DNA of 26,036 nt from DASQUK01 sp046723645 (GCA_046723645.1 JBKOUY010000094.1:1-26036); one strand, 5' to 3'; counted from the first letter of the stretch, positions 6,794 through 13,966 are shown. Made by a program: numbers and translations. The notes: a model not told the origin generated them from the sequence alone.

Positions 6794-7414
6794 TCAGGAG
6801 GCTTCAGCCTGGAGTGTCGCGGCGACGCGTTCCCATTCCTCGGCCGTTCGGGCCGTTCGGACCTCGGCGCCCGGGTCGCTCCGCAGCTCGCCGGTCGTCA
6901 GATCGACCTGCCCCGTGGTGACGATCAGCACGGGGGCTCCCGTGGCCTCATCGGCACCGATCTCGCTCAGGATGGCCCGGCCCGTGCCGACGTGCATGCG
7001 CAGTTCGGGCACTCGGGGGCCGAGGGAGTCGGCATGCAGGTCGGTCCAGTCCACACCGGCCGATCGGGCCCGCTCGATGGCGGCCAGCCGCGCCAACCGC
7101 CGGTCCTCTCCTGCCAGCTCGCGATCGCGTGCGGCGGCCGCGGACCCGAAGATGTCGTCCGGTTCGAGTCCCTGGGCACTGGTTCCCGTCGCGTCGCACG
7201 CGGCGGCCACGTACTCAACCGCCTGTGCCTCGCAGGCCACGAGCTCGGCGGCGGTGGTCGTCACGGCCCGCAGCTGCTCGCAGGTCGCGGCGACCAGCAC
7301 CAGGGCGCGCTGGTAGCCCTCGACGTTGGTCATGGCCAACGGGTACAGACGTGCCTCGGCCGTCCGCCACGACTGGCGGGCCCGCGAGAGCACATCGTCG
7401 CTCATGGATGCCAT
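6794..7414 (-). CDS. Unrecognised 206-residue soluble protein at the head of the NitDE-like operon
   Basis: I do not recognise this family. From ATG 7414 (or ATG 7405, with MSDDVLSRAR) the protein is alpha-helical and Ala/Arg/Glu-rich for its first roughly 130 residues, then switches to a beta-rich end with VLIVTTGQVDLTTGELRSDP and a final helix. There are no membrane segments and only three cysteines (in CEQL, CEAQ and CDAT). It is the first gene of the minus-strand unit that continues 10 bp later into the radical SAM gene, and it is divergent from carbamate kinase. Neither start has a visible ribosome-binding site. Nit1C clusters carry an unknown gene (NitG); I cannot say whether this is related. 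Confidence 0.7.
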   Translation of the reverse strand: MASMSDDVLSRARQSWRTAEARLYPLAMTNVEGYQRALVLVAATCEQLRAVTTTAAELVACEAQAVEYVAAACDATGTSAQGLEPDDIFGSAAAARDRELAGEDRRLARLAAIERARSAGVDWTDLHADSLGPRVPELRMHVGTGRAILSEIGADEATGAPVLIVTTGQVDLTTGELRSDPGAEVRTARTAEEWERVAATLQAEAS

Positions 7415-7417
7415 CGA

Positions 7418-7446
7418 TTGACCATGCTGGAGGTCATGTCTACTAT
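7418..7446 (+). promoter_or_regulatory. Near-consensus sigma70-type promoter for the carbamate kinase operon
   Basis: TTGACC (7418-7423) and TACTAT (7441-7446) are separated by exactly 17 bp. Transcription would start near 7453, giving a leader of about 30 bases that contains GAGGTGA (7474-7480) before the GTG at 7485. The -35 abuts the first codon of the divergent unknown gene, so expression of the two units may interfere. Confidence 0.65.
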
Positions 7447-7484
7447 CCTCAACGTTTCGCCAAGCCAGCCAGCGAGGTGACGGC

Positions 7485-8450
7485 GTGGGTGGTCGTGCCC
7501 TCATCGCCTTGGGAGGCAACGCCTTGTGCGGCGCCGACCAGACGGGCACCTACGCGGAGCAATGCGCCAACGCGCGCGCCATGGCTGCGTCGATCGGCGA
7601 GCTTATCGACACGGCGTGGCAGGTCGTCGTGGTGCACGGCAACGGCCCCCAGGTCGGAGCCCTCGGCGTACAGCAGGAGGCCGGGGCGGCCCTCGTGCCG
7701 GCGCAGCCGCTGTTCTCGCTCTCGGCCATGACCCAGGGCTACCTCGGGAGCCTCGTCGCGCTCGCCCTCCACGAGCGCTTGGGCCCGGGCCACGAGGTGG
7801 TGAGCGTGGTCACGCACGTGGTCGTCCATGGCGACGACCCGGCATTCGCCGCTCCCTCCAAGCCGATCGGGCCGTTCTACTCGGCGGCCGAAGGCCGTCG
7901 CTTGGCGGCGGAGCGGGGCTGGGCGATGTCGGATGACGCGGGTCGGGGGTTCAGGCGCGTGGTGCCGTCGCCGGAGCCCCTCGGCATCCTGGAGGCCGAC
8001 ACCATCAGCCGGATGGTCGATGCCGGAATCGTTGTCATCGCCTGTGGCGGCGGCGGCGTGCCGGTGGCGATGAGCGTCGATGGCTACGTGGGTGTCGACG
8101 CGGTCATCGACAAGGATCTCGCCGCTCAACGGCTGGCCTCGGCGCTGGGTGTCGATGCACTCGCGCTGGTGACCAGCGTGCCCGCCGTCCAGCTCGGTCA
8201 CGGCACGCCGCGGCAACATGACCTCCACGAGTTGGGCGTCGACGAGGCCGCGCGCTACCTCGCCGCGGGTCAGTTCGCGGCCGGCAGCATGGCCCCGAAG
8301 ATGGCCGCCTCCATCCGCTTCATTCGGGAGGGCGGCGAGGCGGTGGCGATCACCACTCCCGACCTTCTGGCCGCCACCCTGGCGGCAACGGACGGGCGGC
8401 CGGCGGGAACCCTGGTCACCCCGGCGTCCGGTCGCCGGGTCGGCCGCTGA
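7485..8450 (+). CDS. arcC: Carbamate kinase
   Basis: Catalyses carbamoyl phosphate + ADP to ATP + carbamate (CO2 and NH3), normally the ATP-yielding end of arginine, allantoin or oxamate fermentation. The 321-residue protein carries the amino-acid-kinase motifs in order: ALIALGGNAL near the N-terminus, VVVVHGNGPQVG, SKPIGPFYS, GWAMSDDAGRGFRRVVPSPEP across two blocks, VIACGGGGVPV, GVDAVIDKDLAA and FAAGSMAPKM near the C-terminus. The GTG start has GAGGTGA four bases upstream. fdrA follows after 10 bp. No arginine deiminase or ornithine carbamoyltransferase is present, so the source of carbamoyl phosphate must be another enzyme, plausibly FdrA-linked. Confidence 0.93.
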   Translation: MGGRALIALGGNALCGADQTGTYAEQCANARAMAASIGELIDTAWQVVVVHGNGPQVGALGVQQEAGAALVPAQPLFSLSAMTQGYLGSLVALALHERLGPGHEVVSVVTHVVVHGDDPAFAAPSKPIGPFYSAAEGRRLAAERGWAMSDDAGRGFRRVVPSPEPLGILEADTISRMVDAGIVVIACGGGGVPVAMSVDGYVGVDAVIDKDLAAQRLASALGVDALALVTSVPAVQLGHGTPRQHDLHELGVDEAARYLAAGQFAAGSMAPKMAASIRFIREGGEAVAITTPDLLAATLAATDGRPAGTLVTPASGRRVGR

Positions 8451-8460
8451 GGCGGGCCGC

Positions 8461-9999
8461 ATGTTCGCGGGTGCGCGCGTCGTTCGCGACCGTTACGTCG
8501 ACTCGGTCGAGCTCCTGGCGATCACGCGCAGGATGCGGCAGGCGGACGGCGTCGACTTCGCCACCGCTTTGATGGGCACGCCGGCCAACCTCGAGGCGCT
8601 GCAGGAACAGGGGCTCACCGGAGAGGTCCTGACCGCGACACCCGACGATCTCGTACTGGCGGCACGGGCGACCGACGAAGAGCGGGCGGCGCACGCGCTC
8701 GACCAAGCCGAGCGGGCGCTGTCTGCGTCCCCGACGACGACCGCATCAGAGCCCGGCGAGCGAGAGCCTCGGTCCTTGCAGGTTGCCCTCGACAGGCTGA
8801 GCGATGCGAACATCGCCGTCATCTCGGTCGCGGGCGAGTACGCCGCGCTCGAAGCGCACAAGGCCCTTTCCGCCGGACTGCACGTCCTGCTGTTCAGCGA
8901 CAACGTAAGCGTGGAGGAGGAGATCGCGCTCAAGGAGCGCGCCGCCGGTGTTGGGCTCCTCGCGATGGGGCCCGGCGCCGGCACCGCCAGCATCGGGGGG
9001 TGCGGTCTGGGCTTCGCCAATGCGGTCGCGGCGGGGCGCGTCGGCGTGGTCGCCGCGGCGGGTACGGGCGCGCAGGAGGTCATGACGCTGCTCGACCGTT
9101 GGGGCGAGGGGGTGTCGCACGTCATCGGCGTGGGCGGCCGTGACCTGTCGGGGCAGGTGGCTGGCCGGAGCGCGCGCCTGGCTATGCAAGCGCTGGCCCG
9201 TGACCCGGGCACCGAGGTGATCGTGTTGGTGTCCAAGCCGCCGTCGCCCGACGTTGCACGCGCGGTCGTGACGGCCGGAGGCGGGACACCGGTCATCGCA
9301 GCCCTGATCGGCTTGGCCCCGGGCACCTCCATTCCCGGCGCCGCCGCGGTGGCAGCCACCCTCGAGGCGGCCGTAGCCCACGCAGTCAGGCAACGCAGTG
9401 GGTCCCCGCCTTCGGACTGGTCGGAATGGCGATCACATGTGGCACTGAGTCTGGTCGACCTCGACCCGGAGCGGCGCACCGTGCGAGGGCTCTTCTCGGG
9501 CGGAACGCTGTGCTACGAGGCTCAGACGCTGATGACTCGCTGGCTCGGTGACGTGTGGTCGAACGCGCCGCTCGATGACCGGCTCCGCGTACCCGCGCCC
9601 GCAGGAGCCCATGTCTGCATCGACCTCGGTGACGAGGAGTACACGAAGGGCAGGCCCCACCCGATGATCGACGCCGAGGCCCGGCTCGGGCTGCTGGCCG
9701 AGGCGGGCGACGACGATGACGTGGCGGTGGTGCTGCTCGACGTGGTGTTGGGGCATGGTGGTCACGACGATCCGGCCTCCGTGCTCGCTCCGGCGTGCGC
9801 GGCCGTGGCGAGGCCGGCAGGCCCCCGAGTGGTGGTGTACGTCCTCGGCACTGACAAGGATCCGCAGGGCCTGGCCGGTCAACGCCGAGCGTTCGCTGAG
9901 GCCGGCTGTCTCGTGGCGCCCACGGCCGCCCGGGCCGCGCTGGCTGCCGCCGGGATCGCGGCGCGCCGGCCACAGGTCGCGGGGACCGACCTGTCGTGA
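8461..9999 (+). CDS. fdrA: FdrA-family protein (CoA-ligase-like; oxamate carbamoyltransferase subunit relative)
   Basis: 512 residues with the FdrA layout: an N-terminal region (YVDSVELLAITRRM, 12-25), a succinyl-CoA-synthetase-alpha-like core with GPGAGTASIGGCGLGFAN (170-187), AAAGTGAQEVMTLLDRWG (198-215) and IGVGGRDLSG (222-231), and the C-terminal block GLFSGGTLCYEAQ (343-355), DLGDEEYTKGRPHPMID (388-404) and VVLLDVVLGHGGHDDP. As I recall, E. coli FdrA (AllF) is one of three subunits, with YlbE (AllG) and YlbF (AllH), of oxamate carbamoyltransferase, next to a carbamate kinase. Here fdrA pairs with carbamate kinase but no YlbE or YlbF homologue is in the window. The usual GPDCGT reads GPGAGT, a change at a conserved site. 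ATG 8461 is used; an upstream in-frame start inside arcC is rejected. Its stop overlaps the next gene by 4 bp. Confidence 0.9.
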   Translation: MFAGARVVRDRYVDSVELLAITRRMRQADGVDFATALMGTPANLEALQEQGLTGEVLTATPDDLVLAARATDEERAAHALDQAERALSASPTTTASEPGEREPRSLQVALDRLSDANIAVISVAGEYAALEAHKALSAGLHVLLFSDNVSVEEEIALKERAAGVGLLAMGPGAGTASIGGCGLGFANAVAAGRVGVVAAAGTGAQEVMTLLDRWGEGVSHVIGVGGRDLSGQVAGRSARLAMQALARDPGTEVIVLVSKPPSPDVARAVVTAGGGTPVIAALIGLAPGTSIPGAAAVAATLEAAVAHAVRQRSGSPPSDWSEWRSHVALSLVDLDPERRTVRGLFSGGTLCYEAQTLMTRWLGDVWSNAPLDDRLRVPAPAGAHVCIDLGDEEYTKGRPHPMIDAEARLGLLAEAGDDDDVAVVLLDVVLGHGGHDDPASVLAPACAAVARPAGPRVVVYVLGTDKDPQGLAGQRRAFAEAGCLVAPTAARAALAAAGIAARRPQVAGTDLS

Positions 10000-11159
10000 C
10001 GCACGTCGCGCTGGTCACCTACTCGACCAAGCCACGTGGCGGGGTCGTCCATCTGCTTGCGCTGGCCGAGGCCCTGGCGAATCGCTCGTTCCCGGTCGAG
10101 ATCATCGCCCTCGGCGACAAGAAGGCCGGCTTCTACCGCCCGGTCGACGCGCCTTGTTCCTTCGTTGCACCTCCCGAGCCGCCTGCCGCGCTCGAGGCGC
10201 GGGTGTTCGCTGCGATCGATGCCCTCGAGGCGGGGCTGGCGAGGCGGGCGGAGCGCGCCCCGACGTTGCCTCCCGTGCTGCACGTGCAGGATTGCATCGC
10301 GGCCCGGGCCGCCCTCCGCGTCCGCGATGCAGGCGTGCCAGTCCGCGTCCTACGCACCGTGCACCACATCGACGACTTCACCACGCCGGCCCTGGTCGAG
10401 TGCCAGCGGCGATCGATCCTCGATCCCGACCGCGTGCTGGTCGTCAGCCGGACCTGGCAGCGGCGGCTCGCCGACGAGTACGGCCTCAAAGCCGACGTGG
10501 TGACGAACGGGGTCGACGTCAACCGCTTCGGCGTGGCCCCAGCACCGGGGATTGCCGCCGCCCTGCGCACTCGCGTCGGGGCGGAGGACCGGTTCCTGAT
10601 CCTGACCGTCGGGGGCATCGAGCCCCGCAAGGGCACCGATCAGATGTTCCGCGCCCTGGCGCTGCTGCGCCGGCGCTGGGCTCGTCCACCGGTGCTCGCC
10701 ATCATCGGCGGCCATTCGTTTCAGGACCACACTCCCTACCGCAGCCGCGTCATCGCCTCCATGGCCGACCTCGATCTGGAGTTCGGCCGGGATGTCGCAC
10801 TCCTCGGCACGGTTCCAGACGACGAGATGGCCGCGTGGTACCACGCCGCCGACGCCTTTGCGTTCCCGTCCGTGAACGAGGGCTTCGGTCTCGTCGTGCT
10901 GGAGGCGATGGCTGCGGGCCTCCCGGTGGTGCTCACCGGCCTGCCGGTGTTCGCCGAATACGTGCGTTTCGGTGAGGACGCGCTCGCAGTGGCCCCGGGC
11001 GAGCACGAGGGGCTCGCCGACGCGCTGGACGCCGTGGCGCACGACGGCGACCTGCGGGCGATGCTGCGCCACAAGGGGCGCCAAGTGGCGGCGAGGTTCG
11101 GCTGGGACACGACCGCACTGCAGCACATCGCCATCTACGATGAGGTGCAGACGAGGTGA
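9996..11159 (+). CDS. GT4-type glycosyltransferase, MSMEG_0565 family
   Basis: 387 residues, GT-B fold. The N-terminus LVTYSTKPRGGVVHLLALAE, followed by HVQDCIAARAAL and RTVHHIDDFTTPAL, is diagnostic of the MSMEG_0565 family, a glycosyltransferase that repeatedly accompanies Nit1C genes. The C-terminal half has the GT4 features VTNGVDVNRF, GGIEPRKGTDQM and NEGFGLVVLEAMAAGLPVV, with the E-x7-E pair that binds the nucleotide sugar. The GTG start overlaps the fdrA stop (GTGA). The acceptor is unknown. Its presence links the plus-strand operon to the NitDEF-like genes on the other side of the promoter. Confidence 0.9.
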   Translation: MTHVALVTYSTKPRGGVVHLLALAEALANRSFPVEIIALGDKKAGFYRPVDAPCSFVAPPEPPAALEARVFAAIDALEAGLARRAERAPTLPPVLHVQDCIAARAALRVRDAGVPVRVLRTVHHIDDFTTPALVECQRRSILDPDRVLVVSRTWQRRLADEYGLKADVVTNGVDVNRFGVAPAPGIAAALRTRVGAEDRFLILTVGGIEPRKGTDQMFRALALLRRRWARPPVLAIIGGHSFQDHTPYRSRVIASMADLDLEFGRDVALLGTVPDDEMAAWYHAADAFAFPSVNEGFGLVVLEAMAAGLPVVLTGLPVFAEYVRFGEDALAVAPGEHEGLADALDAVAHDGDLRAMLRHKGRQVAARFGWDTTALQHIAIYDEVQTR

Positions 11160-11176
11160 CAGGGGGGAGCGGTCCG

Positions 11177-11365
11177 GTGGATGACGCGAGACCCGAGGTC
11201 CAACCGATCGACGTGCCGCTGATTGCATGGCTCATGCTCGGCGTCGGGCTCTTCCTGCTCTACGTCGTGCTCCAGGAGAACGGCGCCCTGTTCGCGGGCG
11301 TTTGGCACAACATCCACGAGTTCTTCCACGATGGCCGCCACTTCCTCGGTGTCCCGTGCCACTGA
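11177..11365 (+). CDS. cbtB: Cobalt transporter subunit CbtB
   Basis: A 62-residue protein with one membrane helix (LIAWLMLGVGLFLLYVVL) and the histidine-rich C-terminal tail HEFFHDGRHFLGVPCH that defines CbtB, the small partner of CbtA in a proposed cobalt importer. AGGGGGGAG (11161-11169) lies seven bases before a GTG at 11177, which is therefore preferred. An in-frame GTG at 11156 would overlap the glycosyltransferase stop (GTGA) and add seven residues. CbtAB genes are often preceded by a cobalamin riboswitch; here the gene is embedded in an operon with no room for one, so expression follows the carbamate kinase/FdrA promoter. Confidence 0.88.
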   Translation: MDDARPEVQPIDVPLIAWLMLGVGLFLLYVVLQENGALFAGVWHNIHEFFHDGRHFLGVPCH

Positions 11366-12095
11366 CGGGGCCGAGACGTTCTCAACGTTCCTGAGGCGGG
11401 GTCTCGTCGCTGGGCTCGTCGGGGGGATCGCGGGTGCGCTGATCCTGTGGTGGTTGGGGGAGCCGTCGATTAGGCAGTCACTCGAGGTCGAGGCCCGGCT
11501 TTCGCAGGGCGAGGTCCACGAGGAGACGTTCTCGCGCGGGGTGCAGGTGTTCGGCGGCGTCACCGCCGTCCTCGTCACCGGGCTCGTGCTCGGCCTGGTC
11601 CTGACGATCGTGTTCGTGAAGGTCAGGAATCGCGTGGCGCTCCCGACCGACGGGCACGTGGCGGTCGCCGCCGGTGGGCTCCTGTTCCTCGTCCACGGGC
11701 TGATCCCATGGTTCAAGTACCCGCCCAACCCGCCCGGCGTCGGCAACCCCGAGACCATCAACGAGCGCACGGTCTCGTACCTGGTGCTCATCGGCGTGGC
11801 GGTCGTGGCCCTGGTGCTCGCGCACGAGGTCGCACTTCGTCTCGCCGAGCGACACGTCGAACTCCCCTGGCGCTGGCTCGCAGCCGTGGCGGTGACCCTC
11901 ACGATGCTCGCCGTCAGCTACGCGGTCCTTCCCTCCCCGGACCCCATCCCGGACGATGTCGGCGCCGACCTCCTTTGGCGGTTTCGCCTGGCATCCCTGG
12001 CCGGGCTGGCCGCCATGTGGGGTGGCATGACGTTGACGATGGCCGCCCTTTGCGGCGGTCGGAAAGGTGCCTCATCGCCCGCATCCAACAGATAA
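11331..12095 (+). CDS. cbtA: Cobalt transporter subunit CbtA
   Basis: 254 residues, with about six hydrophobic helices, beginning LVAGLVGGIAGALILWWLG and ending LAGLAAMWGGMTLTMAAL. The block LVHGLIPWFKYPPNPPGVGNP, with the family's Phe-Lys-Tyr-Pro-x-x-Pro-Pro segment, and the His residues in HGL and HEE are typical of CbtA. The ATG at 11331 overlaps cbtB by 35 bp; a GTG at 11349 is also possible. The protein should sit in the cytoplasmic membrane and import Co2+ with CbtB. Being last in the operon suggests a cobalt- or B12-dependent step in the pathway. Confidence 0.87.
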   Translation: MAATSSVSRATDGAETFSTFLRRGLVAGLVGGIAGALILWWLGEPSIRQSLEVEARLSQGEVHEETFSRGVQVFGGVTAVLVTGLVLGLVLTIVFVKVRNRVALPTDGHVAVAAGGLLFLVHGLIPWFKYPPNPPGVGNPETINERTVSYLVLIGVAVVALVLAHEVALRLAERHVELPWRWLAAVAVTLTMLAVSYAVLPSPDPIPDDVGADLLWRFRLASLAGLAAMWGGMTLTMAALCGGRKGASSPASNR

Positions 12096-12400
12096 GCGGT
12101 GGCGCCGGCGCGGCAGACCGGTGACTGGCTGCCCCATCTCGCCGCAGCGCGTCACGGACCATCGAGCAGCACCAACCGGGCGCAATGCAGGTGACTTCTC
12201 GTTGCACGCCGCTGCCACGGGCGACAGCGCCTCACGACGGGCGGCATTCGTCAGAACGCAGCTGCACGAAGTCGAGGTCTCGGTGCAAGAGCAGGTGCAA
12301 TACTTCGCCACACCATAGGGACGTAGCGCCACCAGACGGACGATGTCGCTGAGAACAGACCAACCCAGCGGACGTGAGTGCGCCTTCTGGACGATCGGTC
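12096..12400. other. Non-coding or decayed stretch after cbtA
   Basis: About 300 bases between the cbtA stop and the tRNA-like fragment. No reading frame here gives a recognisable protein on either strand. There is no clear terminator. The last 25 bases (from about 12376, GTGAGTGCGCCTTCTGGACG) loosely resemble the 5' part of a tRNA but do not form a proper D arm. Confidence 0.4.
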
Positions 12401-12436
12401 GGCTGTCTCCTAAGCGGTAGGCCGCAGGTTCGAGGC
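12401..12436 (+). pseudogene. tRNA-Arg(CCU)-like fragment (anticodon arm to T loop)
   Basis: The fragment has an anticodon loop CTCCTAA (12407-12413, anticodon CCT at 12409-12411). It is flanked by GCTGT and GCGGT, which pair with three G-U wobbles. A 5-base variable loop AGGCC (12419-12423) follows, then the T-stem 5' arm GCAGG and T loop TTCGAGG (12424-12435). Spacing is exactly canonical. The 3' T-stem strand (CCAGC) has one mismatch, and there is no matching acceptor stem or convincing D arm, so it is not a functional tRNA. The truncated DUF2461 coding sequence runs into it from the right, and its premature TAG stop falls in the anticodon loop. It looks like a recombination or integration scar. 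Confidence 0.5.
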
Positions 12437-12829
12437 CAGCGCGCTCTTGTCCAAGCCGTGGCTGCCGGCGCCGACCCCGACCAGCTCGGGCGAGACGCGC
12501 GCGAACAGTCCCGAGGGCCGCCTTCCGGTCCCCTTCCCAGAACCACAGGTCCAGGTGGTCCTTGTACGGGCGCTTGTCGGGGCTGAAGCGGGTGTCGCGG
12601 TTGATCCGGAAGATGGACCCGAGCACGCGGGCTCGGCGTGGATCCCAGGGATGATCGCCTCGAGGATGGGCGTGACGGCTTCGATGAACGCCTTGGCCGC
12701 CTCGACGTAGGCGGCTTGGTAGCGGGCGCGGTTGGCCTCGAACCAAGCCCTGGTGTTGTGGCTCCCGAGCTCGTCGAGGAAGTCGAGCGTGTCAGACGGG
12801 AAGGCAAAGGGAGGCGCGGATGCGGTCAC
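12410..12829 (-). pseudogene. DUF2461 (TIGR02453) family gene, frameshifted twice and 3'-truncated
   Basis: The GTG start at 12829 opens with FAFPSDTLDFLDELGSHNTR and AWFEANRARYQAAYVEAAKA, clearly DUF2461. After IHAEP the conserved core VLGSIFRINRDTRF, SPDKRPYKDHLDLWFWEGD continues in a different frame, consistent with one base lost near 12629. It then returns to the first frame at LFARVSPELVGVGAGSHGLDK after one base gained near 12508. The match stops at DKSALA and the frame ends at TAG 12410 inside the tRNA-like fragment, leaving about 139 codons against the usual 210-220. The two indels compensate, so they could be sequencing errors, but the missing C-terminal third indicates a dead gene. 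It overlaps the upstream gene by 4 bp. Confidence 0.75.
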
Positions 12830-13152
12830 TGCGCGCCCTCCATGAAGGCGAGGGCGGCGTCGAGCAACGCCGGCCAGTCGCGGGCCTGGGCGTGGGGGAT
12901 GGCCGCCCACTGGCGGAACCGGCGGCCGGTGGGAGCGAACGGCTCGGCGCGGCCGGCGGCGACGAGGTCCTCGACGCGCTCCTGCGGGAGCTTGACCAGA
13001 AGGTGCCCCGTGCGACGGTCGCAGGCTGCGAAGAACGCCCCGTCCACCCGCAGGCAGGGGAGGCCCATCATGGTCGAGCGGCTTACGCCCGGCCTTTCCA
13101 GCAGCGGATCGGCCAGGGACCAGAACTCGACTTCACCCGGACAATTGGTCAC
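12826..13152 (-). CDS. Small TfoX/YjbR (MmcQ)-like protein
   Basis: 108 residues from a GTG at 13152 that overlaps the SRPBCC stop (GTGA). MMGLPCLRVDGAFFAACDRR resembles the core of TfoX-N/YjbR-type proteins, and the C-terminus RQWAAIPHAQARDWPALLDAAL carries the helix expected of that fold. Such proteins are small DNA-binding-like domains of unclear function that often travel with DinB- and SRPBCC-type genes in actinobacteria. The gene lies in a five-gene minus-strand unit running from 14520 to 12410. Confidence 0.65.
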   Translation of the reverse strand: MTNCPGEVEFWSLADPLLERPGVSRSTMMGLPCLRVDGAFFAACDRRTGHLLVKLPQERVEDLVAAGRAEPFAPTGRRFRQWAAIPHAQARDWPALLDAALAFMEGAQ

Positions 13153-13616
13153 GGCAGCTCCCGCGCGGGAGCGGTCGGGACACGCCGGTCGGCCCAAGGA
13201 TCCGGGCCCGGGTCGCGGCCCTCGGCCCGGCTCGCGAGGCGGCCCAGGTAGTGGGCCCAGCCTTCGCCGTGGGCGTCGGCCATGGGGCCGGCCAGGCCCC
13301 GGTGGACCAGGCGGACTTCTGTGCCGCCGGCGAGGGGGACGAGGTCGATCTCGACGGTGGTCGACCCGGGCGGGATCTCGACGTCGGGTCGTTCCCAGCC
13401 GTAGGTGAAGACGATCCGGCGGTGGGCGACGAGCTCGACGAAGTGGCCCGAGCAGCTGTCGCCGTTCGGATGCGTCCAGCGGATCCGCCCGCCGGGCCGG
13501 GCATCGATGTCTGCGGATTCGGCCATCCACCGGATGAACAGCGCCGGATCCGTTAGCAGCTCGTAGACCAGCGATGGCGGTGCGCCGATCTGGATGGATC
13601 TGCGAACGAGCCTCAT
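13149..13616 (-). CDS. SRPBCC / AHSA1 (START-like) domain protein
   Basis: 155 residues. The helix-grip fold is recognisable from IGAPPSLVYELLTDPALFIRW, which matches the usual 'I.ApperVw.aLtdp..l..W', then GGRIRWTHPNGD and GHFVELVAHRRIVFTYGWE, and finally EVRLVHRGLAG near the C-terminus. It follows an ArsR regulator with an ATGA overlap, a standard actinobacterial pairing in which the START-like protein is the regulated partner. The ligand is unknown. The last 40 residues, rich in Pro and Arg, are longer than usual. Confidence 0.85.
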   Translation of the reverse strand: MRLVRRSIQIGAPPSLVYELLTDPALFIRWMAESADIDARPGGRIRWTHPNGDSCSGHFVELVAHRRIVFTYGWERPDVEIPPGSTTVEIDLVPLAGGTEVRLVHRGLAGPMADAHGEGWAHYLGRLASRAEGRDPGPDPWADRRVPTAPARELP

Positions 13617-13966
13617 GCGGTGCCTCGCTGGCGGCTCTGGCCGCGGCCGAGACGCTCGGCCGTGGTCTTGAGGGCATCGAGGCGGTCGCCCCAGAAGGCG
13701 TCGAGGAACGCCCGGAGCTGGCCGATCCGGTCGACGTCGACCCGGTAGAGGCGGCGGTTGGCGTCGACGCGGACCTGGACTAGGCCAGTGTCGCGGAGGA
13801 TCCTGAGATGTTGGCTGGCCGCGGAGCGTGAGAGCCCGGCGACCTCCGCCAGCTCCGAGGAGGTCCGCTCGGCGTCCCAGGCCAGCCGCAGCATCGCCCG
13901 CCGGCCGGGGTGCCCGATGGCCCGCAGGGCCTCCTCCGCGGACTCGTCCGCCGTCGGCTTGGTCAC
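13613..13966 (-). CDS. ArsR-family transcriptional regulator (unit 1)
   Basis: 117 residues with a winged helix-turn-helix: LRAIGHPGRRAMLRLA, the recognition-helix region LSRSAASQHLRILRDTGLV, and the wing VRVDANRRLYRVD. The usual metal-binding ELCVCDL box is absent, so it is not a classical metal sensor; such SdpR-like members are often autorepressors. The C-terminus FWGDRLDALKTTAERL is typical of regulators paired with AHSA1 proteins. It is translationally coupled on both sides and may act on the palindrome at 14545-14558 upstream of the operon. Confidence 0.88.
   Translation of the reverse strand: MTKPTADESAEEALRAIGHPGRRAMLRLAWDAERTSSELAEVAGLSRSAASQHLRILRDTGLVQVRVDANRRLYRVDVDRIGQLRAFLDAFWGDRLDALKTTAERLGRGQSRQRGTA

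Noticed and set aside
8218..8460. Upstream in-frame extension of fdrA into carbamate kinase
   Set aside because: The extension translates the arcC coding region in the wrong frame; FdrA homology begins at ATG 8461.
10900..11176. Cobalamin riboswitch before cbtBA
   Set aside because: This DNA is the coding end of the glycosyltransferase; no conserved riboswitch core was seen and there is no free leader.
12067..12318. Short plus-strand frame after cbtA
   Set aside because: It overlaps the cbtA end, has no ribosome-binding site and no recognisable domain.
12376..12445. An intact tRNA gene
   Set aside because: There is no acceptor stem or D arm and the T stem has a mismatch; only the anticodon-to-T-loop portion is tRNA-like.
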